Source of the DNA: Salinivirga cyanobacteriivorans | Lineage (GTDB): Bacteria > Bacteroidota > Bacteroidia > Bacteroidales > Salinivirgaceae | DNA: 64,000 nucleotides | Assembly (NCBI RefSeq): GCF_001443605.1 | Contig: NZ_CP013118.1 | Span: 354,225 to 418,224 of the forward strand | Direction: 5' to 3' | In this document: positions 26,005 through 36,261 of the stretch, piece after piece | Layout: every line of letters begins with the position of its first letter | How positions within the stretch are numbered: the stretch's first letter is position 1 | Made by a program: the position numbers and the translations under genes | The notes under the pieces: generated by a model | What the model saw: the letters and a program-made list of their open reading frames with translations, nothing else | Told to the model about the DNA's origin: nothing | Databases searched by the model: none

Positions 26005-27279
26005 TTAAGTTCTTGCCTGTGGGCGTTTTTTCATTGAATAAAGCATAATACCAATTCCAATAAGCAAGGTTAATACACCTATCATAAAAGTATAGAAATA
26101 TCCTGTAAGCTCATAAACAAAAACACCGGCCAAAGGTGCAAATAGCGCCCTGAATCCTGTCAATGATAAATGTATTGACTGGTAATCCCCCGCATCCTCG
26201 CTCCTTGCAAAATATGCAGAGCCGATATTCCAAAGCAGGGCCATGGTGGCTGCAAAAACACCGTAAAACAGATAGGCTATACCAACAGAAAAATAGAATT
26301 TGATTTTACCCAACATCAGCCAATCATCCCAAAAATAGGTTATTCCTAAAAATGCGATGAACAACATCAACGATCCGAATGTGTAAATAGCAAATTGTCT
26401 TGGGTCCACCTTCCCGATAAGTTTACCAAAAAAGGGCAAAAGTAATATAGCCAAAACATTATAAGCATTCTTATAGGTAGCAATACTTGTATAGTTTAAA
26501 TGCAGTTCACGTTCGAAAAAAATAGTTAATACTGCAGCACTTGTCATAAATGCAAAACCGTAAAACATAAAGCCAATCTCGAAATCGCGGTACGGCTTAT
26601 TTGTAATGATAATTCTTTTCATACGCACAAGCGACCCTTTGATAGAACTCCAGAATCCCTGCACAAAACTAACCTCCTGCGGAGTATAATCAATACGTGT
26701 CAACAAGAAAATAGATGCAATACCCAGTAACCCAAGAACAGGGTACACCCATCTGAATATATAAGGATCATAATCGAGCCAAATACCAAAACCAAATGTG
26801 GCTACAAGCATCACAATTTTGTTTATTGAAGTAGCATAGCTATAAAACTTACCGAAATGTTTGTGCTGATAGCTACCTTTTAACAACAAATTAATGGTGG
26901 GAAAAACTATAGGATTGGCAAGGAAATAAACCAGAAATACAAAAAGAAAAATATAATGGTAAATGGGATGTAAGCCTTGAGATACAGAAGGGAAAAAGGC
27001 AAATGCAAGTAACGGGAGTCGTGTAATTATCGCAATACCATTCAGCATTTTACGCTTCCTGACGGTCCTGCGCAAAAATTCATTCATGAACACTGACAAA
27101 ATGAGTACGATATGCTGAAACTGTAGTAAAAACCCAATTTGATAGTTACTGCCATCAAGGCTTTTTATCAGCACAAATTCATTAAGAATAAGCACTCCCC
27201 TTATCAATCCTTCAATAAAGGAATAAGCGAGGTGCAATCCAAATACTTTTTTCTCACCGGATGTAAGTTTTTGTATCAT
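26005..27279 (-). CDS. MFS transporter
   Basis: A 424-residue membrane protein with about 12 predicted helices arranged as two six-helix halves split by a basic loop (KGSLVRMKRIIITNKPYRD). The cytoplasmic loop after helix 2 (RRTVRKRKMLNG) is the basic motif A region of the major facilitator superfamily. Substrate unknown; no neighbour suggests one. A -7 box at 27297-27304 supports the ATG at 27279. Confidence 0.85.
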   Translation of the reverse strand: MIQKLTSGEKKVFGLHLAYSFIEGLIRGVLILNEFVLIKSLDGSNYQIGFLLQFQHIVLILSVFMNEFLRRTVRKRKMLNGIAIITRLPLLAFAFFPSVSQGLHPIYHYIFLFVFLVYFLANPIVFPTINLLLKGSYQHKHFGKFYSYATSINKIVMLVATFGFGIWLDYDPYIFRWVYPVLGLLGIASIFLLTRIDYTPQEVSFVQGFWSSIKGSLVRMKRIIITNKPYRDFEIGFMFYGFAFMTSAAVLTIFFERELHLNYTSIATYKNAYNVLAILLLPFFGKLIGKVDPRQFAIYTFGSLMLFIAFLGITYFWDDWLMLGKIKFYFSVGIAYLFYGVFAATMALLWNIGSAYFARSEDAGDYQSIHLSLTGFRALFAPLAGVFVYELTGYFYTFMIGVLTLLIGIGIMLYSMKKRPQART

Positions 27280-27296
27280 GCTTAATAAATAAGCCG

Positions 27297-27304
27297 CAAA
27301 TATA
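27297..27304 (-). promoter_or_regulatory. TAnnTTTG -7 box of the MFS gene
   Basis: Minus strand TATATTTG, 18 bp before the ATG. Confidence 0.42.
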
Positions 27305-27401
27305 GCAATTTAACCACACAGTCTGTCCATATAGTAATTTGGAGATATTCCTATGTAGTTCAATAAAAAAATCAATACTGTTATATGATTGTATTGACTT
27401 T

Positions 27402-27441
27402 AAAAAAAAGTGAGAAACTCGCTGTGAACGAATTTCTCACT
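27402..27441 (-). terminator. Intrinsic terminator of the superoxide dismutase gene
   Basis: Minus strand AGTGAGAAA/TTTCTCACT (9 bp) with a 15-nt loop, then eight Ts, 58 bp past the stop codon. A further inverted repeat, TCAATAC...GTATTGA, lies just beyond it at 27372-27397. Confidence 0.85.
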
Positions 27442-27499
27442 ATTTCTATCTGTTTGTTTTATTATTTATCAGAAACCTGTGTTGTATTAAAAATATTCA

Positions 27500-28294
27500 T
27501 TACAAGGTTTGTGTTACTTTTTTAGCCATTAAATAGCGTTCATTAACAACTTCCCAGTTCACGATATCCCAAAAATTTGAAATATACTCAGTTCTTTTGT
27601 TCTGATACTCCAGATAATATGCATGTTCCCACACATCAAGATTCAGAAGTGGAACACCATTTACTTCGAGTAGCGGCATTAATGGATTATCCTGGTTCGA
27701 TGATTGGGTTACAGCCAGTTTGCCTTCAGGTGTCATCACTAACCATGCCCAGCCACTACCGAATTGAGTAGCAGCTTGTTTTTCAAATGCTGTTTTAAAA
27801 TCATCGAAAGAACCAAATTCTTTTTTAATTGCTTCTGCAACTTCGCCATTAAAATCAGATCCACCTGGAGTTATAAAAGTCCAAAAAAGGCTGTGGTTAT
27901 AGAAACCACCACCATTATTCCTTACCGAAACCGGATGTTGAGTAATTTCTGCAAAAATTTGTACAACGGGCTTACCTGTCAGGTTATATTGTTCAATAAA
28001 CTTATTGGCTTTATTGGTATATCCCTGATGGTGTTTACTATGGTGGGTTTTCATAGTCAACTCATCAATGGTTGGTTCCAGCGCATCATATTCATAATTC
28101 AACTCTGGCAACTTATATGGATGTTGCCAATTATATTCAGGTAGTTTTTTAACCATTTGCAGCAATACTGCATTACTTTTTGATTTTTTGTCCGTCATTA
28201 CTTCCTTTTCATTACCAGCATTTTCAGTCTTTTGAGGTTGCTGACAGGCAGTAAATAAGAAAGTAAAAATTAAAGCGGTCATTAAGTATTTCAT
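27500..28294 (-). CDS. sod: Lipoprotein superoxide dismutase (Fe/Mn family)
   Basis: A 264-residue protein that would convert superoxide to oxygen and peroxide. It begins with a lipoprotein signal (lipid-modified Cys17, LFTAC) and about 45 linker residues, followed by a complete Fe/Mn SOD. Metal ligands are His in KTHHSKHHQGY, His in GFYNHSLFW, and Asp and His in DVWEHAYY. A Gly in GGGFYNH together with the Gln of NQDNPLM at the active-site glutamine position resembles the Mn-type pattern rather than the Fe-type. It is therefore an envelope-anchored enzyme, not the cytosolic one. Monocistronic with its own terminator. Confidence 0.93.
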   Translation of the reverse strand: MKYLMTALIFTFLFTACQQPQKTENAGNEKEVMTDKKSKSNAVLLQMVKKLPEYNWQHPYKLPELNYEYDALEPTIDELTMKTHHSKHHQGYTNKANKFIEQYNLTGKPVVQIFAEITQHPVSVRNNGGGFYNHSLFWTFITPGGSDFNGEVAEAIKKEFGSFDDFKTAFEKQAATQFGSGWAWLVMTPEGKLAVTQSSNQDNPLMPLLEVNGVPLLNLDVWEHAYYLEYQNKRTEYISNFWDIVNWEVVNERYLMAKKVTQTL

Positions 28295-28486
28295 ATCTTT
28301 TAGTTTTAATAATTCTAGTAATCAGACAAATGATAATACAATTTGTTTTTAACATTTTCTATCAATTGTTTAGAGATCAAGTAAAAGTACCTATTGCTAC
28401 AGGATAATTATTGCCCTAAATTGCTACTGTTGTGAATCAAATTATCTATACATTAAGAAAAATCAAACTCAGAAATCATCAAAACT

Positions 28487-30541
28487 ATGAAGTGGAAGAA
28501 TCTCAAACTCGGAAGAAAATTTTTTGTTGCATTTGGACTTGTCATCATTTTGCTTGCTGTTGTGGCATTTTGGGCAATTAATGGAATTGGCGGTATTGTA
28601 TCAAATGCAGAAGAAGTAATTGAAGGAAACAAGCTGCGCACGGAAATGAATGAGAAATATGTGCAACACCTTCAGTGGGCCGGCGATGTAGCCCAGTTAT
28701 TAACGGACGATAATAAAACTGAACTTCATGTGCAAACTGATGACCACCAGTGTGCCTTTGGTAAATGGTACTATGGAGAAGGCAGAGAACATGCTGAGGA
28801 ACTGGCACCTGAGCTCAAGCCAATTTTTGATCAGTTTGAAGATCCGCATAAGGCACTGCACAACTCTGCAGTTAAAATAAAAGAAGTTTTCCAGCAGGCA
28901 GATGAAGAGCTGAGTGCGATGTTGCGCGAAGCTAAATCTGATCATTTAACATGGGCGCATTCGGTTAAAGATTATGTAGTGCGCGCAGTACAGGTGAATC
29001 AAATTAAAGTAGTTAAAGACCACCACCTTTGCGCATTTGGCAAATGGTATTATTCCGACGAAATGCGGAACTTCAGAAATCAACATCCCTCTTTTGCAAC
29101 AATTGCCAAAGATGTTGAAGAACCACACAGGGTACTGCACGAAAGCATAAATACATTGGAACAATATTTTAGAAATAACCAAATAGCACAGGCAAAAAAT
29201 TATTACATGAATATCGTTAAGCCACAAACATACAAAGTGCTTGAAGAAATTGATGAAATGATTGCCTGGAACGATAAAAGAATAGCAGGAATGGAAGAGG
29301 CCAACCGCATTTACGTGCAGGAAACAGAAGTACACCTGGATGAAATGGGCACCCTTTTCACAAGAGTAATTAATGATTCGGAAAATTATCTGATGACTGA
29401 TGAAGTAATGCTGCAAGAGGCATCGCAAACACGCTCAGGCGTAATTGTTTTTAGTATTCTGGCTCTAATTGCAGGTATAGTTTTAGCTACAATAATTGCA
29501 CTTGGAATTATCAGGCCCATTAATAAAGGTGTTGTGTTTGCTGATAAAATTAGTAAAGGTAATTTGACCGCAGAAATTGATGTGGACCAGGACGATGAAA
29601 TAGGGCAACTGGCGGGTGCTCTTCAAAATATGGCAAACAAACTCAAAGAAATTGTGGACAACATTATGCTCGGGGCAGAGAATATTGCATCGGCCAGCCA
29701 GCAAATGAGTTCAAGCTCGCAGGAAATGTCTCAGGGCGCCAGCGAACAAGCCTCATCTGCCGAAGAGGTTTCGTCATCCATGGAAGAAATGGCCTCAAAT
29801 ATTCAGCAAAATACAGACAATGCGAACGAAACAGAAAAAATTTCGCTGAAAGCTTCTGAAGATATCAATGAAGGTAATAAAGCCGTGAGCAATACAGTTG
29901 TTTCGATGCGCGATATTGCTGACAAAATTGGCATTATAAGTGAAATTGCCCGTCAGACAAACATACTTGCGCTTAATGCTGCTGTAGAAGCTGCCCGGGC
30001 AGGAGAACATGGAAAAGGCTTTGCAGTGGTTGCCGAAGAAGTCAGAAAACTCGCTGCAAGAAGTCAGGAGGCAGCCAAGGATATAGAAGAAACCAGTAAA
30101 TCGTCGGTTGATATTGCCGAAAAATCAGGCAAAATGCTTGAACAAATTGTTCCTGATATACAAAAAACTGCAAAACTCGTACAGGAAATTACGGCTGCCA
30201 ATAATGAAATGACTGGCGGTGCCGGTCAGGTGAACAACGCCATTCAGCAACTGAACCAGGTAACACAACAAAATGCTGCAGCTTCGGAAGAGTTGGCCAC
30301 AAGTAGCGAAGAGCTATCGAGCCAGGCAGATGAGCTTAAAAACCAGGTTGCATATTTTGATACAGGTAAAAAAGTCTCTGTAAAGAAAAAAGTAAATAAA
30401 CAGAAAACAGCCAAAAAGCCTGCAAATACTCAAAATAAAACACAAAACTCCCGGAAAACTGATAATAAACCAAAACCAGACAACAACGGTACGGGGTTCG
30501 ACTTAAAACTTGACGACGATAACGAATTTGAAAATTTTTAG
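28487..30541 (+). CDS. Methyl-accepting chemotaxis protein with two extracytoplasmic CZB-like modules
   Basis: A 684-residue chemoreceptor. TM1 is residues 12-32 and TM2 about 318-340. Between them are two tandem CZB-type zinc modules: His61, Cys89, His121 and His125 in the first ([19 protein letters not shown]), and His153, Cys182, His214 and His218 in the second ([18 protein letters not shown]). HAMP follows (about 340-395), then a signalling domain with the hairpin tip [21 protein letters not shown]. The tail (about 620-684) is a basic, Gln/Asn/Lys-rich linker ending EFENF, which fits the aromatic pentapeptide that tethers CheR/CheB. No che genes are in the window. Zinc or redox sensing is inferred from the CZB family. 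Confidence 0.92.
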   Translation: MKWKNLKLGRKFFVAFGLVIILLAVVAFWAINGIGGIVSNAEEVIEGNKLRTEMNEKYVQHLQWAGDVAQLLTDDNKTELHVQTDDHQCAFGKWYYGEGREHAEELAPELKPIFDQFEDPHKALHNSAVKIKEVFQQADEELSAMLREAKSDHLTWAHSVKDYVVRAVQVNQIKVVKDHHLCAFGKWYYSDEMRNFRNQHPSFATIAKDVEEPHRVLHESINTLEQYFRNNQIAQAKNYYMNIVKPQTYKVLEEIDEMIAWNDKRIAGMEEANRIYVQETEVHLDEMGTLFTRVINDSENYLMTDEVMLQEASQTRSGVIVFSILALIAGIVLATIIALGIIRPINKGVVFADKISKGNLTAEIDVDQDDEIGQLAGALQNMANKLKEIVDNIMLGAENIASASQQMSSSSQEMSQGASEQASSAEEVSSSMEEMASNIQQNTDNANETEKISLKASEDINEGNKAVSNTVVSMRDIADKIGIISEIARQTNILALNAAVEAARAGEHGKGFAVVAEEVRKLAARSQEAAKDIEETSKSSVDIAEKSGKMLEQIVPDIQKTAKLVQEITAANNEMTGGAGQVNNAIQQLNQVTQQNAAASEELATSSEELSSQADELKNQVAYFDTGKKVSVKKKVNKQKTAKKPANTQNKTQNSRKTDNKPKPDNNGTGFDLKLDDDNEFENF

Positions 30542-30545
30542 TAAC

Positions 30546-30574
30546 AAAATAGGCCGGTTCTCCCGGCCTATTTT
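30546..30574. terminator. Bidirectional terminator between the chemoreceptor and the glycogen operon
   Basis: AAAATAGGCCGG/CCGGCCTATTTT, a 12-bp perfect stem with a 5-nt loop. The flanking A and T runs make it work on both strands for these convergent genes. Confidence 0.88.
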
Positions 30575-30576
30575 AT

Positions 30577-33500
30577 TTAAATCCACCTTACAAGATTAAG
30601 TTCTGTTTTATATCTTAACAGATCATTCCTGGGATATATTCGCAATCCGTAATCATAAAGTCCGGGATCTTCTAACTCCAAATCTATTGAATAAAAATGC
30701 AATCCGTCAGATGTTTTGTCATATTGAAGCGTATAGACTTCTTCTGCCTCAGTCATTTGTCCGGCATGTTCTGAGAGCACCATATCCAAACCTATTTCGT
30801 TCGGATCAAGGTTTTTAAAGCCCAACACTATTTCTCCGTGATATTGATTCCCTGACTTGTAATCATGTTTTGATGTATCAGGAAAATCAACACTTACCAC
30901 TTCTATCTCTTCCCAGTGCTCATAAATATGCTGCTTCCACAGGGCAATATCTGTGGCCTTTTTGAAATTATCTTTATAAATCTCTTTACCATATCTCATT
31001 AAAGGTTCGTAATATCGCTCGATGTAGTCATGTAACATCCGATGGGTTGTAAACTCAGGGGCCACGTGCGCAATATTGTTTTTGATGTACCGAATCCAAT
31101 CGGTTGGTAAATTGTTATTTTCTCGTTTGTAAAACAGGGGTACAATCTCATTTTCGAGCATTGCGTAAATATTGACCGCGTCAAGTTCATTTTGGTACTC
31201 CTGATTTTCGTAAATACGTTCTTCCTGGAGTGCCCAACCCGCCTCGGGTTGATAGCCTTCGCGCCACCATCCGTCCAACACACTAAAATTCATTACGCCG
31301 TTCAAAGTAGCTTTTTGCCCACTCGTACCTGAAGCCTCCAATGGGCGGGTTGGTGTATTAAGCCAGATATCCACGCCTTTTACAAGTCGTTTGGCCAACT
31401 GAATGTCGTAGTTTTCAATGAAAATAATCTTTCCAACAAACTCCGGGCGCTGCGATATTTCAATGATGTGCTTAATCAAATCCTGCCCTGCCTGGTCTTT
31501 TGGATGTGCTTTACCGGCAAAAACAAATTGAACGGGCATCTCTTCGTTATTCACAATTCTACTCAACCGATCCAGGTCGGTAAAAAGCAAATGAGCTCGT
31601 TTATAGGTAGCAAAACGACGTGCAAAACCAATGGTAAGGGTGTTTTCATCGATTGTATTCAATACATCCATAATCCGCCTGGGATTATCGTTCCGTTTCA
31701 CCCAATTATCCTCATAACGCTCTTTTATGTATGTAACGAGCTTTTTACGCAGTAACGTTCTGATGCTCCATATCTCATCATCGGGCACATCATATATGCG
31801 TTTCCATAAATCTCTCTGGTGAACTTTATTGCAAAACTCCTCGTCAAAGTAATCATTGTGAAGTTTTTTCCACTCTTTGGCAGTCCAGGTAGGATAATGC
31901 ACTCCATTGGTTACATGCCCAATGTGCGATTCATTGGCAAAATACCCTTTGTATAAGCTTTGAAACATTTCGCGGGACACCTCCCCGTGTAATTCCGAAA
32001 CCCCGTTCATTTCTTTACACGTATTGGCTGCAAGCACACTCATTGAGAAAGGTTCTTCAGGATCCATTGGGTTCATTCTGCCAATTTGCATCAGGTTTTC
32101 CCAACTTATACCAATTCGTTCGGGCATGTGCCTCAAGTATACGCGCAATAAATCTTCATTGAAAACATCGTGACCAGCAGGCACTGGCGTATGCGTGGTA
32201 AAAAGTGAGGTATTTCGCACCACCTCCTGGGCTTCATCAAAAGTTAATTTTTCTTCCTGAACAAGGGTACCAATACGCTCCAGATTGATGAATGCTGCAT
32301 GACCTTCATTCAAATGGTATATGTCAATGTTATATCCAAGATGCTTAAGTAAACGTATTCCACCAAAGCCCAGTACAATTTCCTGTTTTAACCTGTTTTC
32401 CCAATCTCCACCGTACAATTGGTGCGTAATATCGCGATCCTCAGCAGCATTAAAGTCATTATCGGCATCGAGCAAATAGAGTGGATTCCTGCCAACCATC
32501 AATACCCAGACCTTCAGATAAACAGAACGGCCAGGGAAACTCACAACGACCAATACCGGATTACCAAATTCATCTTTAAGTGCCGTAACCGGTAAATCAT
32601 TAAAATTATGTGGTTCAAGTATGGTTTGTTGTTCGCCTTTTATGGTCAATTGCTGTTTAAAATAACCGTAACGATACAAGAAACCCACCGAAATCATATT
32701 TAGCCTGTTGTCGGAGGCTTCTTTCAGATAGTCCCCGGCAAGAATACCCAATCCACCGGAATAAATTCTTATGTTATCGTTGAAACCATACTCCATGCTG
32801 AAATAGGCAATGGTTTTATCCTGATGGCTTTCTTCACTTATATATTTTTTATATTCATTGCTTATTTGCTCATACCTCTCCATAAAGTCAGTATCTTCGA
32901 TCAGAGCGTTAAGCGTATCTTTTGAAATTTTATTGAGCAGCGCAATTGGGTTACGATCGGTTTTATACCATAAATCCTCATCCATAGACTTGAAAAGCTG
33001 AATTGCCTCAAAGTTCCAGGTCCACCACAAATTTTGCGATATATCGGCAAGCAAACGTAACTCATTAGGCAAACTACTCTGAATAAGCATTTTGCTCCAC
33101 CGTGGTTCATTATTAATTTTGTCGCTGTATACCTGAGGTCTTTTTGCTTTAACTTTCGGGCGATGTTTTTTATGTCGTTCTGTAGTTTTTCCATTCGCCT
33201 GATGGTAAGCTTCGTCGTATTTAACCAATAAGTTTTTCCAAAGTGCTGCTTTTGCAATTTCTTTAGCTGCTTTTCGTGCCTGAAGTACCTGTTCATCAGT
33301 AAAATTCAGAAAGCGCACAATATCATTTATAATTTGTTCGGCTACTTCAGTATCATTATCATCGTTTCTTTCTATCACACTTGCGCCGGTGCCAATATTT
33401 AATTCCTCATTATTAATCCATATTCCAAAACCAGCGAGCGATGTAGTAATAGCCGGAATGCTAAAGGCTAATGATTCGAGCGGCGTATAACCCCATGGTT

Positions 33501-34800
33501 CGTAATAAGAAGGAAAAATCCCAAGATCGGCTCCAATAAATAAATCGTAATAAGGCAGATTAAAAACACCATCAAAACCATTTAAATAGCACGGGGCAAA
33601 TAGTGGGAAAAGGTTTTCGTTTTCATATACCTTATCCTGTTCCATTGCTTTTACAATGGGGTCGGCATCACGATTATGTAACACATGCGTTAAATAAGGC
33701 TTTTCAAACCCCGGGTGTTCATTATCATTCAGGGCTTTTTGCAATTCATTTCTCACCCCGCCATGGCTGGCCGGAATTAATATCAAAGGTATCACGGGGC
33801 GTTTAACTTTTTCTGTATCCAAACGGCTGAATGCCTCCAGGAAAAGGTCAATTCCCTTATTCCGCCATTCGTAACGGCCACTTATCACTGCAATAAGGGC
33901 ATTATCGCTGATTTCTGTCCCGTATAATGTTTCAATGACATTGAGTAGGTTTTTCCGGGCTCTTTTTCTTTTATCATCAAATTGCATCTCATCCGGAACA
34001 ATTCCCATATCGAAGCCATTGGGTGTAATGATATCTGGTTCTTTTTGCAAGAAATGCTTGCATTCATTGGCAGTAATTTCGCTAACTGTAGTAAAACAAT
34101 CGGCATAATGGGCTGCCTGTTTTTCGAGCGAGTGCTTAGCTACCAGTTGATGCTCCTGTGCAAATTTTTCGGCATCGTGAGATTCTATATTAGTATAAAG
34201 TGCAATACCATTGCCTGCCATGGAACGCCCTAATGTAGTGGCATGGGTAGTAAAAACAGTTGCTACGCATGGTACGTTTTTATTGAGGTATAAAACGCCG
34301 CTGCCAGTCATCCATTCATGAAAATGAGCTGTAATTTGGTGACGATGTGACAAATAAAAATCTGAGAAATGCTCTATAACTTTTCCAACAGCATATCCAA
34401 AAATAGCAGGTTCAATATAATCCCATTGACCAGAAATGGAGTCTACGCCAAAACTCTCCCACAATTCGGCAAGCACCTCGTCTTTTTTGGTCATTAAGGT
34501 CGTAAAATCGACTAAAATGACGATTGGCCTGCTTTCAATTTTCCAGCGGCCTGTTCGAACCCTAAATCCATCCTGATGTGCTTTATTCAACCACTGTGGA
34601 AATAATGTACGGTCCTCTTCAAATTCGGGATTTCCGTCAGAATAGCGCGTAGTATCCGGGCCAATCATAATTAATTTATCGCCCAACTGTTTTTTTAAGA
34701 GTGGTGCTTTTGTGGCTATTACGGTGTGTATTCCACCTATTTTATTACATATTTCCCAACTTGTTTCAAACAAGTAATCGGGTCGCTTATATTGGACCAT
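30577..34800 (-). CDS. Fused glycogen synthase (GT3-like) and alpha-glucan phosphorylase (GT35)
   Basis: A 1407-residue bifunctional protein from the ATG at 34800. Residues about 1-560 resemble the eukaryotic-type (GT3) glycogen synthase, with KIGGIHTVIATKAPLL near the start, FTTHATTLGRSMAGNG, and a C-terminal ESLAFSIPAITTSLAGFG donor-site segment. After a basic linker (KTTERHKKHRPKVKAKRPQ), residues about 600-1300 are an alpha-glucan phosphorylase with YFSMEYGFNDNIRIYSGGLG, FTTHTPVPAGHD, and the PLP-site motif EASGTSGQKATLNG (Lys). The protein would both elongate alpha-1,4-glucan and release glucose-1-phosphate. Such fusions are known in Bacteroidota. It is the last gene of the glycogen operon. 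The upstream TTG start is not favoured. Confidence 0.9.
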   Translation of the reverse strand: MVQYKRPDYLFETSWEICNKIGGIHTVIATKAPLLKKQLGDKLIMIGPDTTRYSDGNPEFEEDRTLFPQWLNKAHQDGFRVRTGRWKIESRPIVILVDFTTLMTKKDEVLAELWESFGVDSISGQWDYIEPAIFGYAVGKVIEHFSDFYLSHRHQITAHFHEWMTGSGVLYLNKNVPCVATVFTTHATTLGRSMAGNGIALYTNIESHDAEKFAQEHQLVAKHSLEKQAAHYADCFTTVSEITANECKHFLQKEPDIITPNGFDMGIVPDEMQFDDKRKRARKNLLNVIETLYGTEISDNALIAVISGRYEWRNKGIDLFLEAFSRLDTEKVKRPVIPLILIPASHGGVRNELQKALNDNEHPGFEKPYLTHVLHNRDADPIVKAMEQDKVYENENLFPLFAPCYLNGFDGVFNLPYYDLFIGADLGIFPSYYEPWGYTPLESLAFSIPAITTSLAGFGIWINNEELNIGTGASVIERNDDNDTEVAEQIINDIVRFLNFTDEQVLQARKAAKEIAKAALWKNLLVKYDEAYHQANGKTTERHKKHRPKVKAKRPQVYSDKINNEPRWSKMLIQSSLPNELRLLADISQNLWWTWNFEAIQLFKSMDEDLWYKTDRNPIALLNKISKDTLNALIEDTDFMERYEQISNEYKKYISEESHQDKTIAYFSMEYGFNDNIRIYSGGLGILAGDYLKEASDNRLNMISVGFLYRYGYFKQQLTIKGEQQTILEPHNFNDLPVTALKDEFGNPVLVVVSFPGRSVYLKVWVLMVGRNPLYLLDADNDFNAAEDRDITHQLYGGDWENRLKQEIVLGFGGIRLLKHLGYNIDIYHLNEGHAAFINLERIGTLVQEEKLTFDEAQEVVRNTSLFTTHTPVPAGHDVFNEDLLRVYLRHMPERIGISWENLMQIGRMNPMDPEEPFSMSVLAANTCKEMNGVSELHGEVSREMFQSLYKGYFANESHIGHVTNGVHYPTWTAKEWKKLHNDYFDEEFCNKVHQRDLWKRIYDVPDDEIWSIRTLLRKKLVTYIKERYEDNWVKRNDNPRRIMDVLNTIDENTLTIGFARRFATYKRAHLLFTDLDRLSRIVNNEEMPVQFVFAGKAHPKDQAGQDLIKHIIEISQRPEFVGKIIFIENYDIQLAKRLVKGVDIWLNTPTRPLEASGTSGQKATLNGVMNFSVLDGWWREGYQPEAGWALQEERIYENQEYQNELDAVNIYAMLENEIVPLFYKRENNNLPTDWIRYIKNNIAHVAPEFTTHRMLHDYIERYYEPLMRYGKEIYKDNFKKATDIALWKQHIYEHWEEIEVVSVDFPDTSKHDYKSGNQYHGEIVLGFKNLDPNEIGLDMVLSEHAGQMTEAEEVYTLQYDKTSDGLHFYSIDLELEDPGLYDYGLRIYPRNDLLRYKTELNLVRWI

Positions 34801-34886
34801 AGCTTTTTGATTTAATTTTTTCAAATAAGGATCTCGCAAAAACAACTTATTTCCTTTGACATAAGCTGCAAACCAGCAGTAAAGCG

Positions 34887-36176
34887 TTAATTGTTTCGCC
34901 TTATTTCACCAATCTCTTTATTCAGCTCCCTGATTTGTGCATCCTGCTGCTCTGTGAGTTTGCGTAAACGCTCTACTTCCGACTTTTCTTCTGTACCATC
35001 GCCCAGGCGTATTTTAAAGTCGCTCAATATGTTCATAAAATTAATATACGCTTCATATGGAGAGCTGTATGGATTAAAATACTTATGTACATCCCCATCA
35101 GAGAACCACTTGGTGCACATGTAGTAAAAATGGTCGCTTGTTTGCAGGTATCGCCAATCGCGAATGATGTCGTCCTCGTCACTTGCTCTTACAATTTTCC
35201 ACAATGCATATAATTGCTCAAATGCATCGTCTTGTAGTTCATTCCCGAGCCATGCAGTAAGGTCGCGCTCTTCATCGGCCCAGGAAATGGGTTCGGGTAT
35301 ATGTAAGTGACCTACGGGTTGCAGTTGATCAATAGCTTCCGAAGGTGTAACAAATTCCATATCTGTTTGTCTGAAAACGGCCTCAGGCAAAGCACGCATA
35401 AAGTTAAAAATACCTGTCTCTGCCCATTGATGTTCGCCAAAAGTCTCATAATCCATAAAAAGATTGACAATCTCTTCCTTACCATCCATAGTGCGCAGCC
35501 ATTCGACATATTTTTCTGTGGTTAATGGCCATTGTTCCCAGTCACGGTTCGAGAAACGGAAAGCAATATCATCACTCATTTGAAAATTCTTGAGTAATAA
35601 CTTAAGCCTGGGATTCATTGTATTGGTATACACATAATTTGGGCTTTTCCAGGCCATAATGTGTTTGGCTCCCTCTGTTAGCATTCCTTTATAACCCATA
35701 TCAGCGACAATTTCCCCGATATGATCGGAATAGATAAGCTCCGTATTTCGAAATACTGCTGGCGTTTGATTAAAATGCTCCTCAACTTTTTTAACCTGAT
35801 TTTGCACCTGAATATTAAATTCATCTCTGTCGGTGAGGGAAGCAAGCGAGTGGGCATAGGTTTCGGCTAAAAACTCTACATAGCCTGTTTTGGCAAGTTT
35901 TTTAAAGCTCTCCAGTACATCGGGGGCATACATTTCCATTTGGTCAATAGCCACCCCACTTATTGAAAATGCCACCTTGAATCTACCTTCATACTTTTGT
36001 ATAAGATCAAGTAAAAGCTGATTCATAGGCAGGTAGCACTTTTCAGCCACCTTTCTCATTATACTTTGATTGGCAAAACCATCGTAATAATCGTGGTTTC
36101 GCCCAATATCAAAAAAACGGTAGGTTCTTAACCTAAAGGGTTGATGTACCTGAAAGTAGAAACATATTTTCTTCAT
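34887..36176 (-). CDS. Glycoside hydrolase family 57 (amylase/branching-type)
   Basis: A 429-residue alpha-glucan-acting enzyme. The GH57 conserved regions are seen in order: HQPF (His11), the SISGVAIDQM region, the nucleophile Glu146 in FRNTELIYSD, and the acid/base Asp242 in NLFMDYETFGEH. The C-terminus is a short coiled coil (LTEQQDAQIRELNKEIGEI). The family includes alpha-amylases, 4-alpha-glucanotransferases and branching enzymes; with no other GlgB in this operon a hydrolase or transferase role in glycogen shaping is likely but unresolved. It sits 85 bp downstream of the GT4 gene and 86 bp before the fusion gene. Confidence 0.9.
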   Translation of the reverse strand: MKKICFYFQVHQPFRLRTYRFFDIGRNHDYYDGFANQSIMRKVAEKCYLPMNQLLLDLIQKYEGRFKVAFSISGVAIDQMEMYAPDVLESFKKLAKTGYVEFLAETYAHSLASLTDRDEFNIQVQNQVKKVEEHFNQTPAVFRNTELIYSDHIGEIVADMGYKGMLTEGAKHIMAWKSPNYVYTNTMNPRLKLLLKNFQMSDDIAFRFSNRDWEQWPLTTEKYVEWLRTMDGKEEIVNLFMDYETFGEHQWAETGIFNFMRALPEAVFRQTDMEFVTPSEAIDQLQPVGHLHIPEPISWADEERDLTAWLGNELQDDAFEQLYALWKIVRASDEDDIIRDWRYLQTSDHFYYMCTKWFSDGDVHKYFNPYSSPYEAYINFMNILSDFKIRLGDGTEEKSEVERLRKLTEQQDAQIRELNKEIGEIRRNN

Positions 36177-36261
36177 ATCTGTTAATTTTTTCCAAATTTG
36201 TGCTTTAGTTTGTCACATCATAATACCAGATCAACAAGTATTTATTTTAAAGTAAAAGCTT

